NCBI GenBank assembly: GCA_003164815.1
Contig: PLUF01000075.1
Location: 31,978-95,977 of the forward strand
Reading direction: 5' to 3'
Origin: Candidatus Gagatemarchaeum stordalenia
Lineage (GTDB): Archaea; Thermoproteota; Nitrososphaeria; Nitrososphaerales; Gagatemarchaeaceae
Length of the DNA: 64,000 nucleotides
This document shows positions 8,448-15,807 of this stretch, piece by piece. The position numbers were made by a program, and so were the translations under genes. The notes beneath the pieces were generated by a model. It did no database searches and was not told the DNA's origin. It saw only the letters and a program-made list of their open reading frames with translations. Each line of letters begins with the position of its first letter. The stretch's first letter is position 1.

Positions 8448-8960
8448 GATTGTTTTCCGATGGGTGGAGACGATATATATTCGACGTTTGCAAAGTATTG
8501 CAAAGCAAAACTTGTGAAAAGTCGTAAATCTGCCACAAGAGCTTACTGGTTCGACGGCATTAGACTGGTCGATGGAATCGAAGGCACCAACGATAGCGCT
8601 CTCACAAGTGATTTGGGAGGCAGTTGTAGACTGCTCATCATGCTAGCCATAGCCAAGTTGACAGAAAAGACGCTAAGGAAAAGTAGAAGGGTTATGGTTG
8701 CGCTTACCCAATTTCAGAACTGCATTCATTTCATTATGCTAAACGCGACAGAGCGTTATAATCCCGTGTCTGGCAATGCACAACAACTGTTAGCAATTGC
8801 AAGACAGCTTCCCAGACAAACTGAGCCTATTTCTACTCCACGCGTTTCTGCAACCGAATGTTGTCAAATGGTAGATGACGCCATGATGAGTGGATACGAT
8901 GGGGCGTTCTTTTCTGTGAAATCTATTTAAGAAGTCCATGGGAGGTTTCTCCATTTTCCC
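8448..8960. promoter_or_regulatory. Divergent promoter region of secreted gene and RHH gene
   Basis: 513 nt between start codons. The secreted-gene side has ATATATAT (8473-8480) and a tandem TTTGCAAAG / ATTGCAAAG pair (8486-8505). The RHH side has CTATTTAAGAA (8923-8933) about 28-38 nt before the ATG at 8961. A plus-strand frame 8460-8930 has unremarkable composition and starts inside the promoter; I do not call it. Confidence 0.45.
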
Positions 8961-9497
8961 ATGCAAGAGCGAAGAAAGACTCGGACCAAGGCCTTTCGGT
9001 TCAACGTCAGTTTACTCGAAGGGCTAGAAAGGGCGGCCGACAATGCTGGCATGAGCCAGAACGCTTTCATGGGCGAGTTGCTAGCAGACAGGCTTCTCGT
9101 CGATCCGCTAGTCAGAGCCTTCCACGGGATAGGCCTCAGCGACGAGACCTTCCAGTCCATCCTGGGCAGCACAGACGCAGACGCGGTGGAGATGGCGGGC
9201 TCTGAGATGGCAAGAAAGAATTTCCCGCTGGTATGCGAACTGTACCGGACCAGCGGGCAAATTCTGGCTTTCAGGGAATTCTTGATAGAGATCCTCGGAA
9301 AGCACGCCGGTTGGTTCCATATGGAAGACGATGGTGACGGAACCCAGAGGTCGATGACTTTGACGCACTCCTTCGGCCGCAAGTGGTCGATATTCGTCAA
9401 GTCGTATATTCTTAGCGCGCATAGCACAATCTCAAAGGATAAGATGAGTATCGAGATTGCGGACCAGTTCATTCGGATTGATTTTTCGCCAACATAA
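8961..9497 (+). CDS. RHH-fold DNA-binding regulator, paralog 1
   Basis: 178 residues. The N-terminus (about 8-45, TKAFRFNV-x-LLEGLERAADNAGMSQNAFMGELLADRL) has the beta-helix-helix pattern of ribbon-helix-helix repressors. The C-terminal domain (about 100-178) has WFHMED..., then HSFGRKWSIFVKSYILSA and a beta-rich tail (IEIADQFIRIDF). The motif H-x2-G-x-[KN]-W-S-x-F is shared with 17329, 34335 and 49297. I do not know a named family for this C-terminal domain; ligand sensing is a guess. It is divergent from a secreted-protein gene, which suggests local control. Confidence 0.7.
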   Translation: MQERRKTRTKAFRFNVSLLEGLERAADNAGMSQNAFMGELLADRLLVDPLVRAFHGIGLSDETFQSILGSTDADAVEMAGSEMARKNFPLVCELYRTSGQILAFREFLIEILGKHAGWFHMEDDGDGTQRSMTLTHSFGRKWSIFVKSYILSAHSTISKDKMSIEIADQFIRIDFSPT

Positions 9498-10139
9498 CGA
9501 TTTGCAGCTCGGAATGAAGACGTCACCCTAATGATAGAGTTCTCATTCGCTCGTTAGAACATCCTCGCACAGTGGTCGAGCAAGAGCGGGCTCTTGATGG
9601 CCTCGCGGAGGTTCTGGACGTATTTCCCTTCGAGGATAGACCGTCCTTCTTCTCTCTTCCGCCGGACATGGAAAGGGAGAACCAATGCCACAAGAGGAGC
9701 GAGCGACTTGGTGGTCCCTTGCAAGCCTTGCAACAAATACAATATGTTCAAAGTGTTGCAACCCTTGCAACACAAGCTGACAGGAAGAATCGTTTGGACA
9801 CTCGAACTCGAGCTCTTCACGCGCGACTTGGCCGTCAGTGACCCATGCGCAGATGAAGAGGGCTGGTAGAGCGAGCAGCAGGTTACAAAAAATCGTTCAA
9901 AAAAAAACACATGGTGGGATATGAATCATAGCCGCAACGGGATTCTGGCAAGGCGACCAGGATGATGGCAAACAACACTCAATGAATTGAGTCTAGAAGG
10001 CGAACGATGTTCCGGCGAGAATGTGAATCGCAGTGGTGTTGATTCTATGGTTGCCACTGGAAGCCGGGGGCACCACGTTGCCATTTCCGTGCGGTTCAGA
10101 GAGAGAGAAAGAGATAGATGACTCAGAATGCGCTGGGAG

Positions 10140-10289
10140 TATTTAACGGCCGCTCGTCATGTTGCCATCCGGGCATGGACGTTGACATCGTGGCAAGACA
10201 AAATGGCAACATCTGAGGCCGAAATGGCAACATCAGACGGTGATTTGGCAACATCGATGGCAACATCGCGTTGACGGGCTTGGCAACAT
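10140..10289. repeat. TATTTAAC box with TGGCAACAT iterons (module A)
   Basis: TATTTAAC at 10140-10147, one inverted copy ATGTTGCCA at 10159-10167, then direct TGGCAACAT copies starting at 10204, 10225, 10246, 10258 and 10281 (spacings 21, 21, 12, 23). Near-integral helical turns put the copies on one DNA face, as expected for protein-binding iterons. Confidence 0.8.
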
Positions 10290-10385
10290 CTGTTTGGGTG
10301 CAACCGACGTCTCAAATTGGAAGGCGGATCCCTCGGGCGCGGTGTTCATGCAATTTTTTCACATTATGGTACAGGAAAGAGATCA

Positions 10386-10595
10386 GTCGCAAGGGTTGGG
10401 TCTCCCAGCGAATTTCCCCAGAGTCGCAGGGATTGCGACTTGCAGTTGCAAGGGTTGCAACTAGCTTGCTAATGCTCAACCCTCGAGCATTGCTTGATTG
10501 AAACAATACACAACGCTTGTGCATTGAGCGGTTCGGGGTAATGCCCAACCCTTGGGTATTATCCCAGTTGGCGTAATACCCAACCCTTGGGTATT
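10386..10595. repeat. CAA-NNN-TTG palindrome cluster (module A)
   Basis: Successive imperfect or perfect palindromes with core CAA-NNN-TTG: 10386 (half-conserved), 10422-10440 (GTCGCA arms), 10444-10462 (AGTTG arms, perfect), 10471-10491 (AATGCT arms, one mismatch), 10504-10526 (CAATACA/TGCATTG arms), 10539-10561 (TAATGCC/GGTATTA) and 10575-10595 (AATACC/GGTATT, perfect). The arms differ between sites but remain complementary within a site. Confidence 0.8.
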
Positions 10596-10736
10596 GGCTG
10601 CACAACCTGGGAGCGTACACTTGGTTCAACCTCATTGGCAGACAGGCGTTGAGTAGCCCACGCTGGCCCTAAGCTCACAGATTCTTACCGCATTCATAGA
10701 GACATAGATGAAATATGGCGGCAAAGGCTCGTTCAG

Positions 10737-10850
10737 TATTTAACGCAGGTCGCGAAGGTTGCCAAAGGTCTCGGGAATCTGGCAACCCTGGCCCTAATTT
10801 GGCAACCCTGACAATAGTTTTTGGCAACCTTGTCATCTAGGGTTGCCAAA
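10737..10850. repeat. TATTTAAC box with TGGCAACC iterons (module A)
   Basis: TATTTAAC at 10737-10744, inverted GGTTGCCAAA at 10757-10766, direct TGGCAACC at 10780, 10800 and 10822, then inverted GGTTGCCAAA at 10841-10850. Same logic as the first block with a different last base of the iteron. Confidence 0.75.
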
Positions 10851-11053
10851 CCATATGAAACGGGACTAGTCTAGACACTCCGCCCCCGCCAAACGTATAC
10901 GCACTTCAGGTCCGGTCCTGCCCGGTGAATACGTTCCGTCACCGCGATGACACTGTTTACACACTCATCAGGAGCACTCCGGCAGACAGCATACTGTTGG
11001 CCAAAGCATTCTTCCTGGTGGTGTTACACTCTGTCCCCACCGACTTCCCATTG

Positions 11054-11124
11054 TGTATACAGAATGTCCCGCGCAGGCCAGAGTGTATACACACTATCGA
11101 CATCGATTTCCCAGAGTGTATACT
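11054..11124. repeat. TGTATACA sites (module A)
   Basis: TGTATACA at 11054-11061 and 11084-11091 and TGTATACT at 11117-11124, about 30 nt apart and separated by CGCGCAGGCC-type spacers. Module B has the same at 24698-24705 and 24728-24735. The perfect 8-bp palindromes suggest a dimeric DNA-binding protein. Confidence 0.6.
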
Positions 11125-11158
11125 GTCTGTCCGCGCAGGCCTTTCGGTCAGATACAGA

Positions 11159-11953
11159 CTAGGTCTTCAGTTCCGATATCACTCTTGAGACTTCTGCCCT
11201 TTCGATTCCAAGGTTCCTCGCGACGACCGAGTAATCTTCCTCTCTGAAGGAGGACAAGACGGAGGCAACCTTCTCCCTACCGATCATTGCGAACAGCTCC
11301 GTTCTCAGGTCAATGAGCTCGTCGTCAGAATACCACACGAGACCGTAGATATCTGCAATGTCCTTCATCCGCTTGTGCTCCTTGTCCCTGTTCGAGACGG
11401 AATTGAGCTTAGTAGCAAGAAGCACGGCTGGTCTGGGCAGCATCAGCTTCGCTCTGAACTCCTCGCGACTGGCGAACCTCTTCCCGGCGAAGACCTGCGA
11501 GAGTAGCGGTTCGTCGACCGGCACGAACCCGAGCACCTGTTTCGCTCTCGGATGGATGACGTCCACTATCGGGTCGACGTACATGTCGAAGATGAACGAC
11601 TGGTTCACCCTCTTCGCCTCCTCCTCTGACAGCTCCCTCCTCGTCTCCGTGTGGAAGCGCTTCACGAACCGGAAGCTGAGCGGGCTGAAGCCGACCTCCT
11701 CGATTCTCGCGATGGTCCTGGCGAAGACAGAATCCTTGAGTTCCATGTCTGACCAGCTCGGGTCCATGTGAAAGCCTAGGTCGATGTCCCTGGAACCCAT
11801 GAAATTTCGCCCCTCCGAAGCCCTGAAGTTCTCGTTCACCGTGAGATAGACGGCCCATCCTCCCAGAAGGCAGACCTGGCCTCCTAGCTCAGAGAGGACC
11901 TTGGAGAGCTGCGACTGGGATACCTGGACTTCATAGTCCTGGTAGAGAGACAA
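11159..11953 (-). CDS. AbiEii-like nucleotidyltransferase (toxin candidate)
   Basis: 264 residues. The nucleotidyltransferase core is visible: LLGGWAVYL (GG motif, about residues 30-38) and GSRDIDLGFH (D-x-D metal-binding pair, about 53-62), with a later acidic FDMYVDP strand as third carboxylate candidate. The C-terminal half is helical and ends in a HTH-like EEDYSVVARNLGIERAEVSRVI. It overlaps by 23 nt the upstream winged-helix gene, the standard order of type IV AbiEi-AbiEii systems, where the NTase toxin blocks growth by modifying tRNA or other targets. Overlap and operator support a toxin-antitoxin pair; an MNT/HEPN-like pair is less likely. Confidence 0.75.
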   Translation of the reverse strand: MSLYQDYEVQVSQSQLSKVLSELGGQVCLLGGWAVYLTVNENFRASEGRNFMGSRDIDLGFHMDPSWSDMELKDSVFARTIARIEEVGFSPLSFRFVKRFHTETRRELSEEEAKRVNQSFIFDMYVDPIVDVIHPRAKQVLGFVPVDEPLLSQVFAGKRFASREEFRAKLMLPRPAVLLATKLNSVSNRDKEHKRMKDIADIYGLVWYSDDELIDLRTELFAMIGREKVASVLSSFREEDYSVVARNLGIERAEVSRVISELKT

Positions 11954-12581
11954 GCTTCTTCGCCTCCTTCCCCATCAGCATCTCTGCCGCCTCGACGCAG
12001 ACGCCGCCTTCGGTGAGCAGGTCAACTATGAGCTGAGGGATTGAGACGATATTAAGGCCACCCCTCTCTGAGGCCCCGTAGAAGACCCGGGTGTCCCCAA
12101 TCAGAACCCGAGTGTTCCCCTTTCCGACGAGCCCGTCCTTCGTGAGAAGGCCGTGCCACCTCGGGAGGTCGACCGGCTCGATGTAGAAATCTATTCTGGA
12201 GGGGAAGAGGTAGTTCTGCACGAGGTTCTCGGCCTGATACGTCGTCAGTGCGTACTTGAGGTCGCTCCTGCTGAGCACCTCGAGCGGCTTTCTCAGCATG
12301 TACTCCCTCCTTCCGGGCTCGACCCGCCACTCCACCCAGTGCGCCACCATTCCCTTGAAGTCCTTCACCCTCGTCCCTTCTATCAGGCCTTCGCCCTCCA
12401 GCTTTCCTAGGAGCTCATGGACCCACGGGTAAGATCCTCCGCACTCCTTGGCTATCCTGTACCTTGACAGGGTGCCCGATGGGTTGTTGAGGAGTATGCG
12501 CAGGGCCCTCTCTCTGATTAGTCCCCTTCTCTCAGCCATCCGACCACCCGCGTATATCGGTGACGTCCATTTTCTCTCCAA
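11931..12581 (-). CDS. AbiEi-like winged-helix antitoxin
   Basis: About 216 residues if the TTG at 12581 is the start (26 nt from a TATA-like box), or 202 from ATG 12539. The N-terminal winged helix (RERALRILLNNPSGTLSRYRIAKECGGSYPWVHELLGKLEGEGLI) is followed by an AbiEi-like body with FYIEP, LPRWHGLLTKDG, a VLIGD strand and a helical end with VCVEAAEMLMGKEA. It is translationally coupled to the NTase downstream. A palindrome (TTACCTA-4-TAGGTAA) next to the start fits autorepression by the winged helix. AbiEi antitoxins neutralise the NTase and repress the operon. Confidence 0.7.
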   Translation of the reverse strand: MERKWTSPIYAGGRMAERRGLIRERALRILLNNPSGTLSRYRIAKECGGSYPWVHELLGKLEGEGLIEGTRVKDFKGMVAHWVEWRVEPGRREYMLRKPLEVLSRSDLKYALTTYQAENLVQNYLFPSRIDFYIEPVDLPRWHGLLTKDGLVGKGNTRVLIGDTRVFYGASERGGLNIVSIPQLIVDLLTEGGVCVEAAEMLMGKEAKKLVSLPGL

Positions 12582-12616
12582 TTACCTAGATGTAGGTAAG
12601 TGGCGACATATTTAAG
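12582..12616 (-). promoter_or_regulatory. Promoter and operator of the AbiE-like operon
   Basis: TTACCTAGATGTAGGTAA at 12582-12599 is a perfect 7-4-7 inverted repeat abutting the TTG start. Upstream, CATATTTAAG at 12607-12616 is a TATA-like box 26-35 nt from 12581. The operator lies between TATA and start, the position for steric autorepression. Confidence 0.65.
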
Positions 12617-12690
12617 CCCTGCCGATATAGGTTGATTCTTGCGAAATCGAATGCGACCCGTCTGTTAAACATTCTCAGGACCCGGATGAT

Positions 12691-12789
12691 ATGCAGTCAA
12701 CGTCAGTCGACCGGAAAGTCAACCTCACGGGGCTGAAGAGGTTCGCCCTCGAGAGCCTCCCCACGGGTCCTCTTCGGGCCCGCTCCTAA
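12691..12789 (+). CDS. Short basic peptide, paralog of 25565-25744
   Basis: 32 codons from ATG 12691 to TAA 12787. The core VDRKVNLTGLKRFALESLPTGPL matches TVRKIRLTELKKFALEKIPAGAL in the peptide at 25565-25744, with codons diverged, so the frame is under protein-level constraint. This copy stops early where the other continues about 30 residues. The role is unknown; the amphipathic basic helix could bind nucleic acid or a partner protein. Confidence 0.5.
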   Translation: MQSTSVDRKVNLTGLKRFALESLPTGPLRARS

Positions 12790-13042
12790 TCCGGTTCGAT
12801 ACCCAGTTTCCTCCTTCGAACTGGGTTCCATTGTGATAAGAAGCAATCGTGCCGAGGGATAAAAAGACCACCAAACTCTCCTTTTACGCAGCGCGAGCTT
12901 TCTTGGATTGAAGGGCGGAGTTTGACGAATCGGTGATTGATATATGGGCATGTTAATAACAATGATAGTGGTGCCATCTAGGCTAAACGAGATGACTGGC
13001 TGATATGAATGTCCGAATTGTCTTCATAGGGAATCTCGCAGT

Positions 13043-13312
13043 GTGCCACAGATTTCAGACGAGTACCGAAGGCTCAGCCGGGTGAAGTTTCGAGTGAAGG
13101 TTGACCTATTGGTTCTGGGGGGAGCATTCTTCCTGTTTTCGGGCATTCTGGCCATTATTGTTACTGTAATCAGGGATTCTCCATCGGGACTTCTGGCTGG
13201 AGGCAATTCAATCATTGGGGCCACGTTAGGGAGCCTCCTCGGTGTTCTTGTGGGAGTCTTTCTCATCAGGTTGGGGACCAAGAGAGGCAAGTTCAGCAAA
13301 CGAAGCCGATAG
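13043..13312 (+). CDS. Small two-TM membrane protein
   Basis: 89 residues from GTG 13043. Two hydrophobic segments (LLVLGGAFFLFSGILAIIVTVI and SIIGATLGSLLGVLVGVFLI) are separated by a short polar loop, with a basic C-terminal tail. No family recognised. The start is uncertain because no clear TATA box or ribosome site is seen. Confidence 0.5.
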   Translation: MPQISDEYRRLSRVKFRVKVDLLVLGGAFFLFSGILAIIVTVIRDSPSGLLAGGNSIIGATLGSLLGVLVGVFLIRLGTKRGKFSKRSR

Positions 13313-13422
13313 TCGGGCCAGCTATCGACCACGTCAGTTCTCTTTGGACCCCATAATCAATGCATTTCGGCGAGTGGAATTTGATGTGGGCGATCCTGCA
13401 TGTGTCCCGCTGACAGGGGGAA

Positions 13423-14151
13423 TCAGGGAACTGCGACGACTTGTATTTTGACCACATTCATGAAGTAGGGATTGTTGAAGAAGTCAGAACCCGCATTTGA
13501 CGAGCTGCACGATAGGTAGCAACTTGAGCTTGCGGTCGAACTAAGGTATGCGCCGCCAGATGAACTCACACTGTCAGGAGAGACCTGGAATTCGTACGCG
13601 TACTGACAACCTCCAGTGCAGGTTGTCGAGATGATGTAGTTGCCATCCGCGCCAGCGTCCCATATCAGGATCTTTTGAGTTCCCCCCGTAACCGTCGTAC
13701 AATTGTGGTATATGTCGCAGGACAGATACTGCCAATATACGTACGCGTAGAGTTGGGAGTCAGCTGAGGATGAACTGGATGTGTACACATATCCGCTGAA
13801 TGACAGGTATGCGCTCGCGTAGACGTACCCGCTGCCAGTCGTAGCCGTTGGACCGTCACCGCTGACGTCGAAGATACCATTGGCAAGTGTGCTGTACTGG
13901 CTTCCCAAGTAGTTGGCTGCGTAAGTGTAAAGGAGGTCGCTTCCGCTAATGGGACTTGTGCCAATCTTGGCACAATACTGCCCTACAAGATCGTTGGCGA
14001 TATCGTGCACAGAAACGCAAGTATTGTTGGAAGGGGTCGAGGAGAAGCTGGTGTAGTTCGGGTAGGTAATCGTACCAGAGGCGATGCCGGCGGTGGGACT
14101 CAGTAGCACGATTATCGCGAATGAGGCGACGATTGCCAGTAAGTTCCTCAT
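13423..14151 (-). CDS. Secreted Ser/Tyr-rich protein
   Basis: 242 residues from ATG 14151, with the signal peptide MRNLLAIVASFAIIVLLSPTAGIAS. The mature region is rich in Ser, Tyr, Thr and Gly with paired Cys residues (SCDIYHNC, CTGGC, CYLSC) that suggest disulfides. It begins 1 nt after the stop of the upstream gene (TAAGATG), so the two form an operon. No catalytic motif recognised. Likely a surface or adhesin-type beta protein. Confidence 0.65.
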   Translation of the reverse strand: MRNLLAIVASFAIIVLLSPTAGIASGTITYPNYTSFSSTPSNNTCVSVHDIANDLVGQYCAKIGTSPISGSDLLYTYAANYLGSQYSTLANGIFDVSGDGPTATTGSGYVYASAYLSFSGYVYTSSSSSADSQLYAYVYWQYLSCDIYHNCTTVTGGTQKILIWDAGADGNYIISTTCTGGCQYAYEFQVSPDSVSSSGGAYLSSTASSSCYLSCSSSNAGSDFFNNPYFMNVVKIQVVAVP

Positions 14152-14152
14152 C

Positions 14153-14713
14153 TTAGGCCACCTCGACCAGCACCGGAACGTCAGCCTCGATGTATCCGCC
14201 TGGCTGACTGGATTGGTGTTGAAAGACAGTAAGCTGAAGCGTAAGGACCCCTGCCTGGGCCGACGATCCAATAGCTATGGTAACGGGAAGAACTACTTGA
14301 CTTTGCCCTGAGATGACTGCGCCTGAAGGATAAGTTGTCTGGACACTTGTTGGCAATACGACCCCGGCGTTGTTGTTCTCGGCAAGGCTAGGACTAGCAA
14401 AAGCGTTCGGCTCGCTCAATGTTGTGTAGAAGGTGCCCGCTACAGGGGAGCTAACTCGGAAGAGAAGAGTGGCCGCTGATCCCGGAACGAGTGAAACTGA
14501 TTTGTTCAGTAGGGTAATCGTAACGGGATAGAAGGTTCCACCTGTCGTGATTGTAAAAGTTGATAGTGTTGAGGAAGTTGACAAATGTGACGGTACCGCC
14601 GGTCCTGTCGTCGTTATTGCCGTCCCAGGAGAACCGCCGCTTGCGGACGAGACTACAACACCCGCCACAATAGCCAACAGAAGGGAGATGCCCGCTACGA
14701 GATACTTCATCAT
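14153..14713 (-). CDS. Secreted Ig-like/beta-sandwich protein
   Basis: 186 residues with a signal peptide (LVAGISLLLAIVAGVVVSSASG) and a Thr/Ser linker. A beta-sandwich pattern follows: VTITLLNKSVSLVPGSAATLLFRVSSP, VVLPVTIAIGSSAQAGVLTLQLTVFQH. It is first gene of a two-gene operon with 13423-14151. A TGACAATGT element at 14749-14757 lies about 36 nt upstream of the ATG, the place of the GTCTTGCAATGT box in related genes, with CATATATG in the TATA position. Confidence 0.65.
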   Translation of the reverse strand: MMKYLVAGISLLLAIVAGVVVSSASGGSPGTAITTTGPAVPSHLSTSSTLSTFTITTGGTFYPVTITLLNKSVSLVPGSAATLLFRVSSPVAGTFYTTLSEPNAFASPSLAENNNAGVVLPTSVQTTYPSGAVISGQSQVVLPVTIAIGSSAQAGVLTLQLTVFQHQSSQPGGYIEADVPVLVEVA

Positions 14714-15043
14714 GTATTGTATTCAATTTCGGCATATATGGCTGTGGCTGACAATGTAAGACATGTGCTAGCAGTTACAAAGGATGGGGGGGAATTTGTT
14801 AACATACTCTGGTCTTGTAAATTGGGGATAGCTCAGGTCGCGCCTTTTGGATACGCCGGTTTCTTTCAAGGTAGCTGACTTGCCTTCTCTCGCCAGGTGG
14901 GCTGCTGCTATCCGGGTGCGGCGAGCTTAATCTTCCTGCAGGTTCAAGGCGCGTTATCTCTCGATTAGAAGCGGCGGATCCTAGACCATTTACTGAGACC
15001 TGTGCCGCAGTCTGAATTCTATCAATGCCCAAGACTGATTATG
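14714..15043. other. Intergenic region with promoter only
   Basis: 330 nt. It holds the TATA and TGACAATGT element of the 14713 gene (14733-14757) followed by ATGTGCTAGCAG, which resembles the AGGTGCTAGCA next to the box at 17160. No gene seen in the rest. Confidence 0.45.
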
Positions 15044-15715
15044 CTATACCGGGGTAACAACGAAATCGACAGACAGATAGCATGATGGAGGATTTGGGCA
15101 CCCGAAGGCCCCGTTTCCCTCGTAGTTGCCGCCGTAGAAGAGCTCCCGATATGAGAAGTACTGGAGAACAAGCAAATTTGCAGCTTCTGAGCCAGGATTG
15201 GGGATGTAGAACATTATCCAAAGATCGACGTGGGATCCAGCGGGCAGATACAGTCCTCCGTTGATGTCAGGGATCGTCTTATTTGGGTATGTGCCCGGAA
15301 AAGAGGCGTTCTCTATGTAGTTCTGGTTCTGAAATGATCCTGTCCCATTCGTGACTTGTACCGAGAATCCACCTCCCAACGAGGTGTTGCCAGAGCCTAC
15401 GTTTGAGATGGTTACGTTTGCCAACAGGAACAGGGAAGAAGACGGGGGATTGACCTGATTCGATCCTGGTTCGAAGTTTATTCTTCCCGCCTCATCGAAA
15501 TGATAGTTGTGGAGAGTGATACTCAACCTTCCGTCTGATGCCGAGCCTGTCCCGCAAACGTAGGTGAATCCACTTTCAGAAGAGATGCTGAAGTCTTGAC
15601 CGGGGCCACAGACTGGCTTCGCCGGTGAGTTTCTGCTGACTAGAAGATAAGCCGCTAGACTTCCTGCGATCAGGATTACGAGAAGAACTGACAGGAGCGT
15701 TCGTCGCCATTTCAA
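15044..15715 (-). CDS. Single-pass exported protein with DUF4352-like domain
   Basis: 223 residues. N-terminal TM (LLSVLLVILIAGSLAAYLLV). An Ig-like domain follows with SLFLLANVTISNVGSGNTSL (strand, then Asn/Gly turn), FSVQVTNGTG and LPAGSHVDLWIMFYIP, the strand order of telokin-like DUF4352 domains that mediate surface protein interactions. Four Cys suggest disulfides. Orientation matches neighbouring secreted genes. Confidence 0.6.
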   Translation of the reverse strand: MKWRRTLLSVLLVILIAGSLAAYLLVSRNSPAKPVCGPGQDFSISSESGFTYVCGTGSASDGRLSITLHNYHFDEAGRINFEPGSNQVNPPSSSLFLLANVTISNVGSGNTSLGGGFSVQVTNGTGSFQNQNYIENASFPGTYPNKTIPDINGGLYLPAGSHVDLWIMFYIPNPGSEAANLLVLQYFSYRELFYGGNYEGNGAFGCPNPPSCYLSVDFVVTPV

Positions 15716-15807
15716 CGACTCTCACCATTGGCTCCCTTGTGGCGCTGACAGACTCTCTTTGACCGCTGATGACAAGAACCGGGCGTCTCCAATGGGTTTG
15801 GTGCCCG

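Larger units (their letters stand above)
9714..11150. repeat. Non-coding composite module A
   Basis: About 1.4 kb without a supported gene, collinear with module B (23215-24736). In order it has: a GTGTTGCAA-CCC-TTGCAACAC palindrome (9753-9773); an A-rich CATTCAAAA-like tract; a first TATTTAAC box with TGGCAACAT iterons; CAA-NNN-TTG palindromes; a second TATTTAAC box with TGGCAACC iterons; and TGTATACA sites. Long stretches between them are near-identical to B (for example around 9980-10140 and 10300-10390). The left 200 nt (9498-9713) differ from B, and a minus-strand frame there is not convincing. Confidence 0.8.

Noticed and set aside
8460..8930. Plus-strand 156-residue frame between the secreted gene and the RHH gene
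   Set aside because: Starts inside the divergent promoter, no family resemblance, ordinary composition.
9554..9910. Minus-strand frames with a hydrophobic stretch left of module A
   Set aside because: The frames cross module sequence, are not conserved in module B and need a break at the palindrome; a decayed secreted-protein gene is possible but not supported.
10204..10289. CRISPR array in the iteron block
   Set aside because: Repeats are 9 nt with 3-14-nt intervals, inverted copies occur, and no cas genes are near. It is an iteron block.
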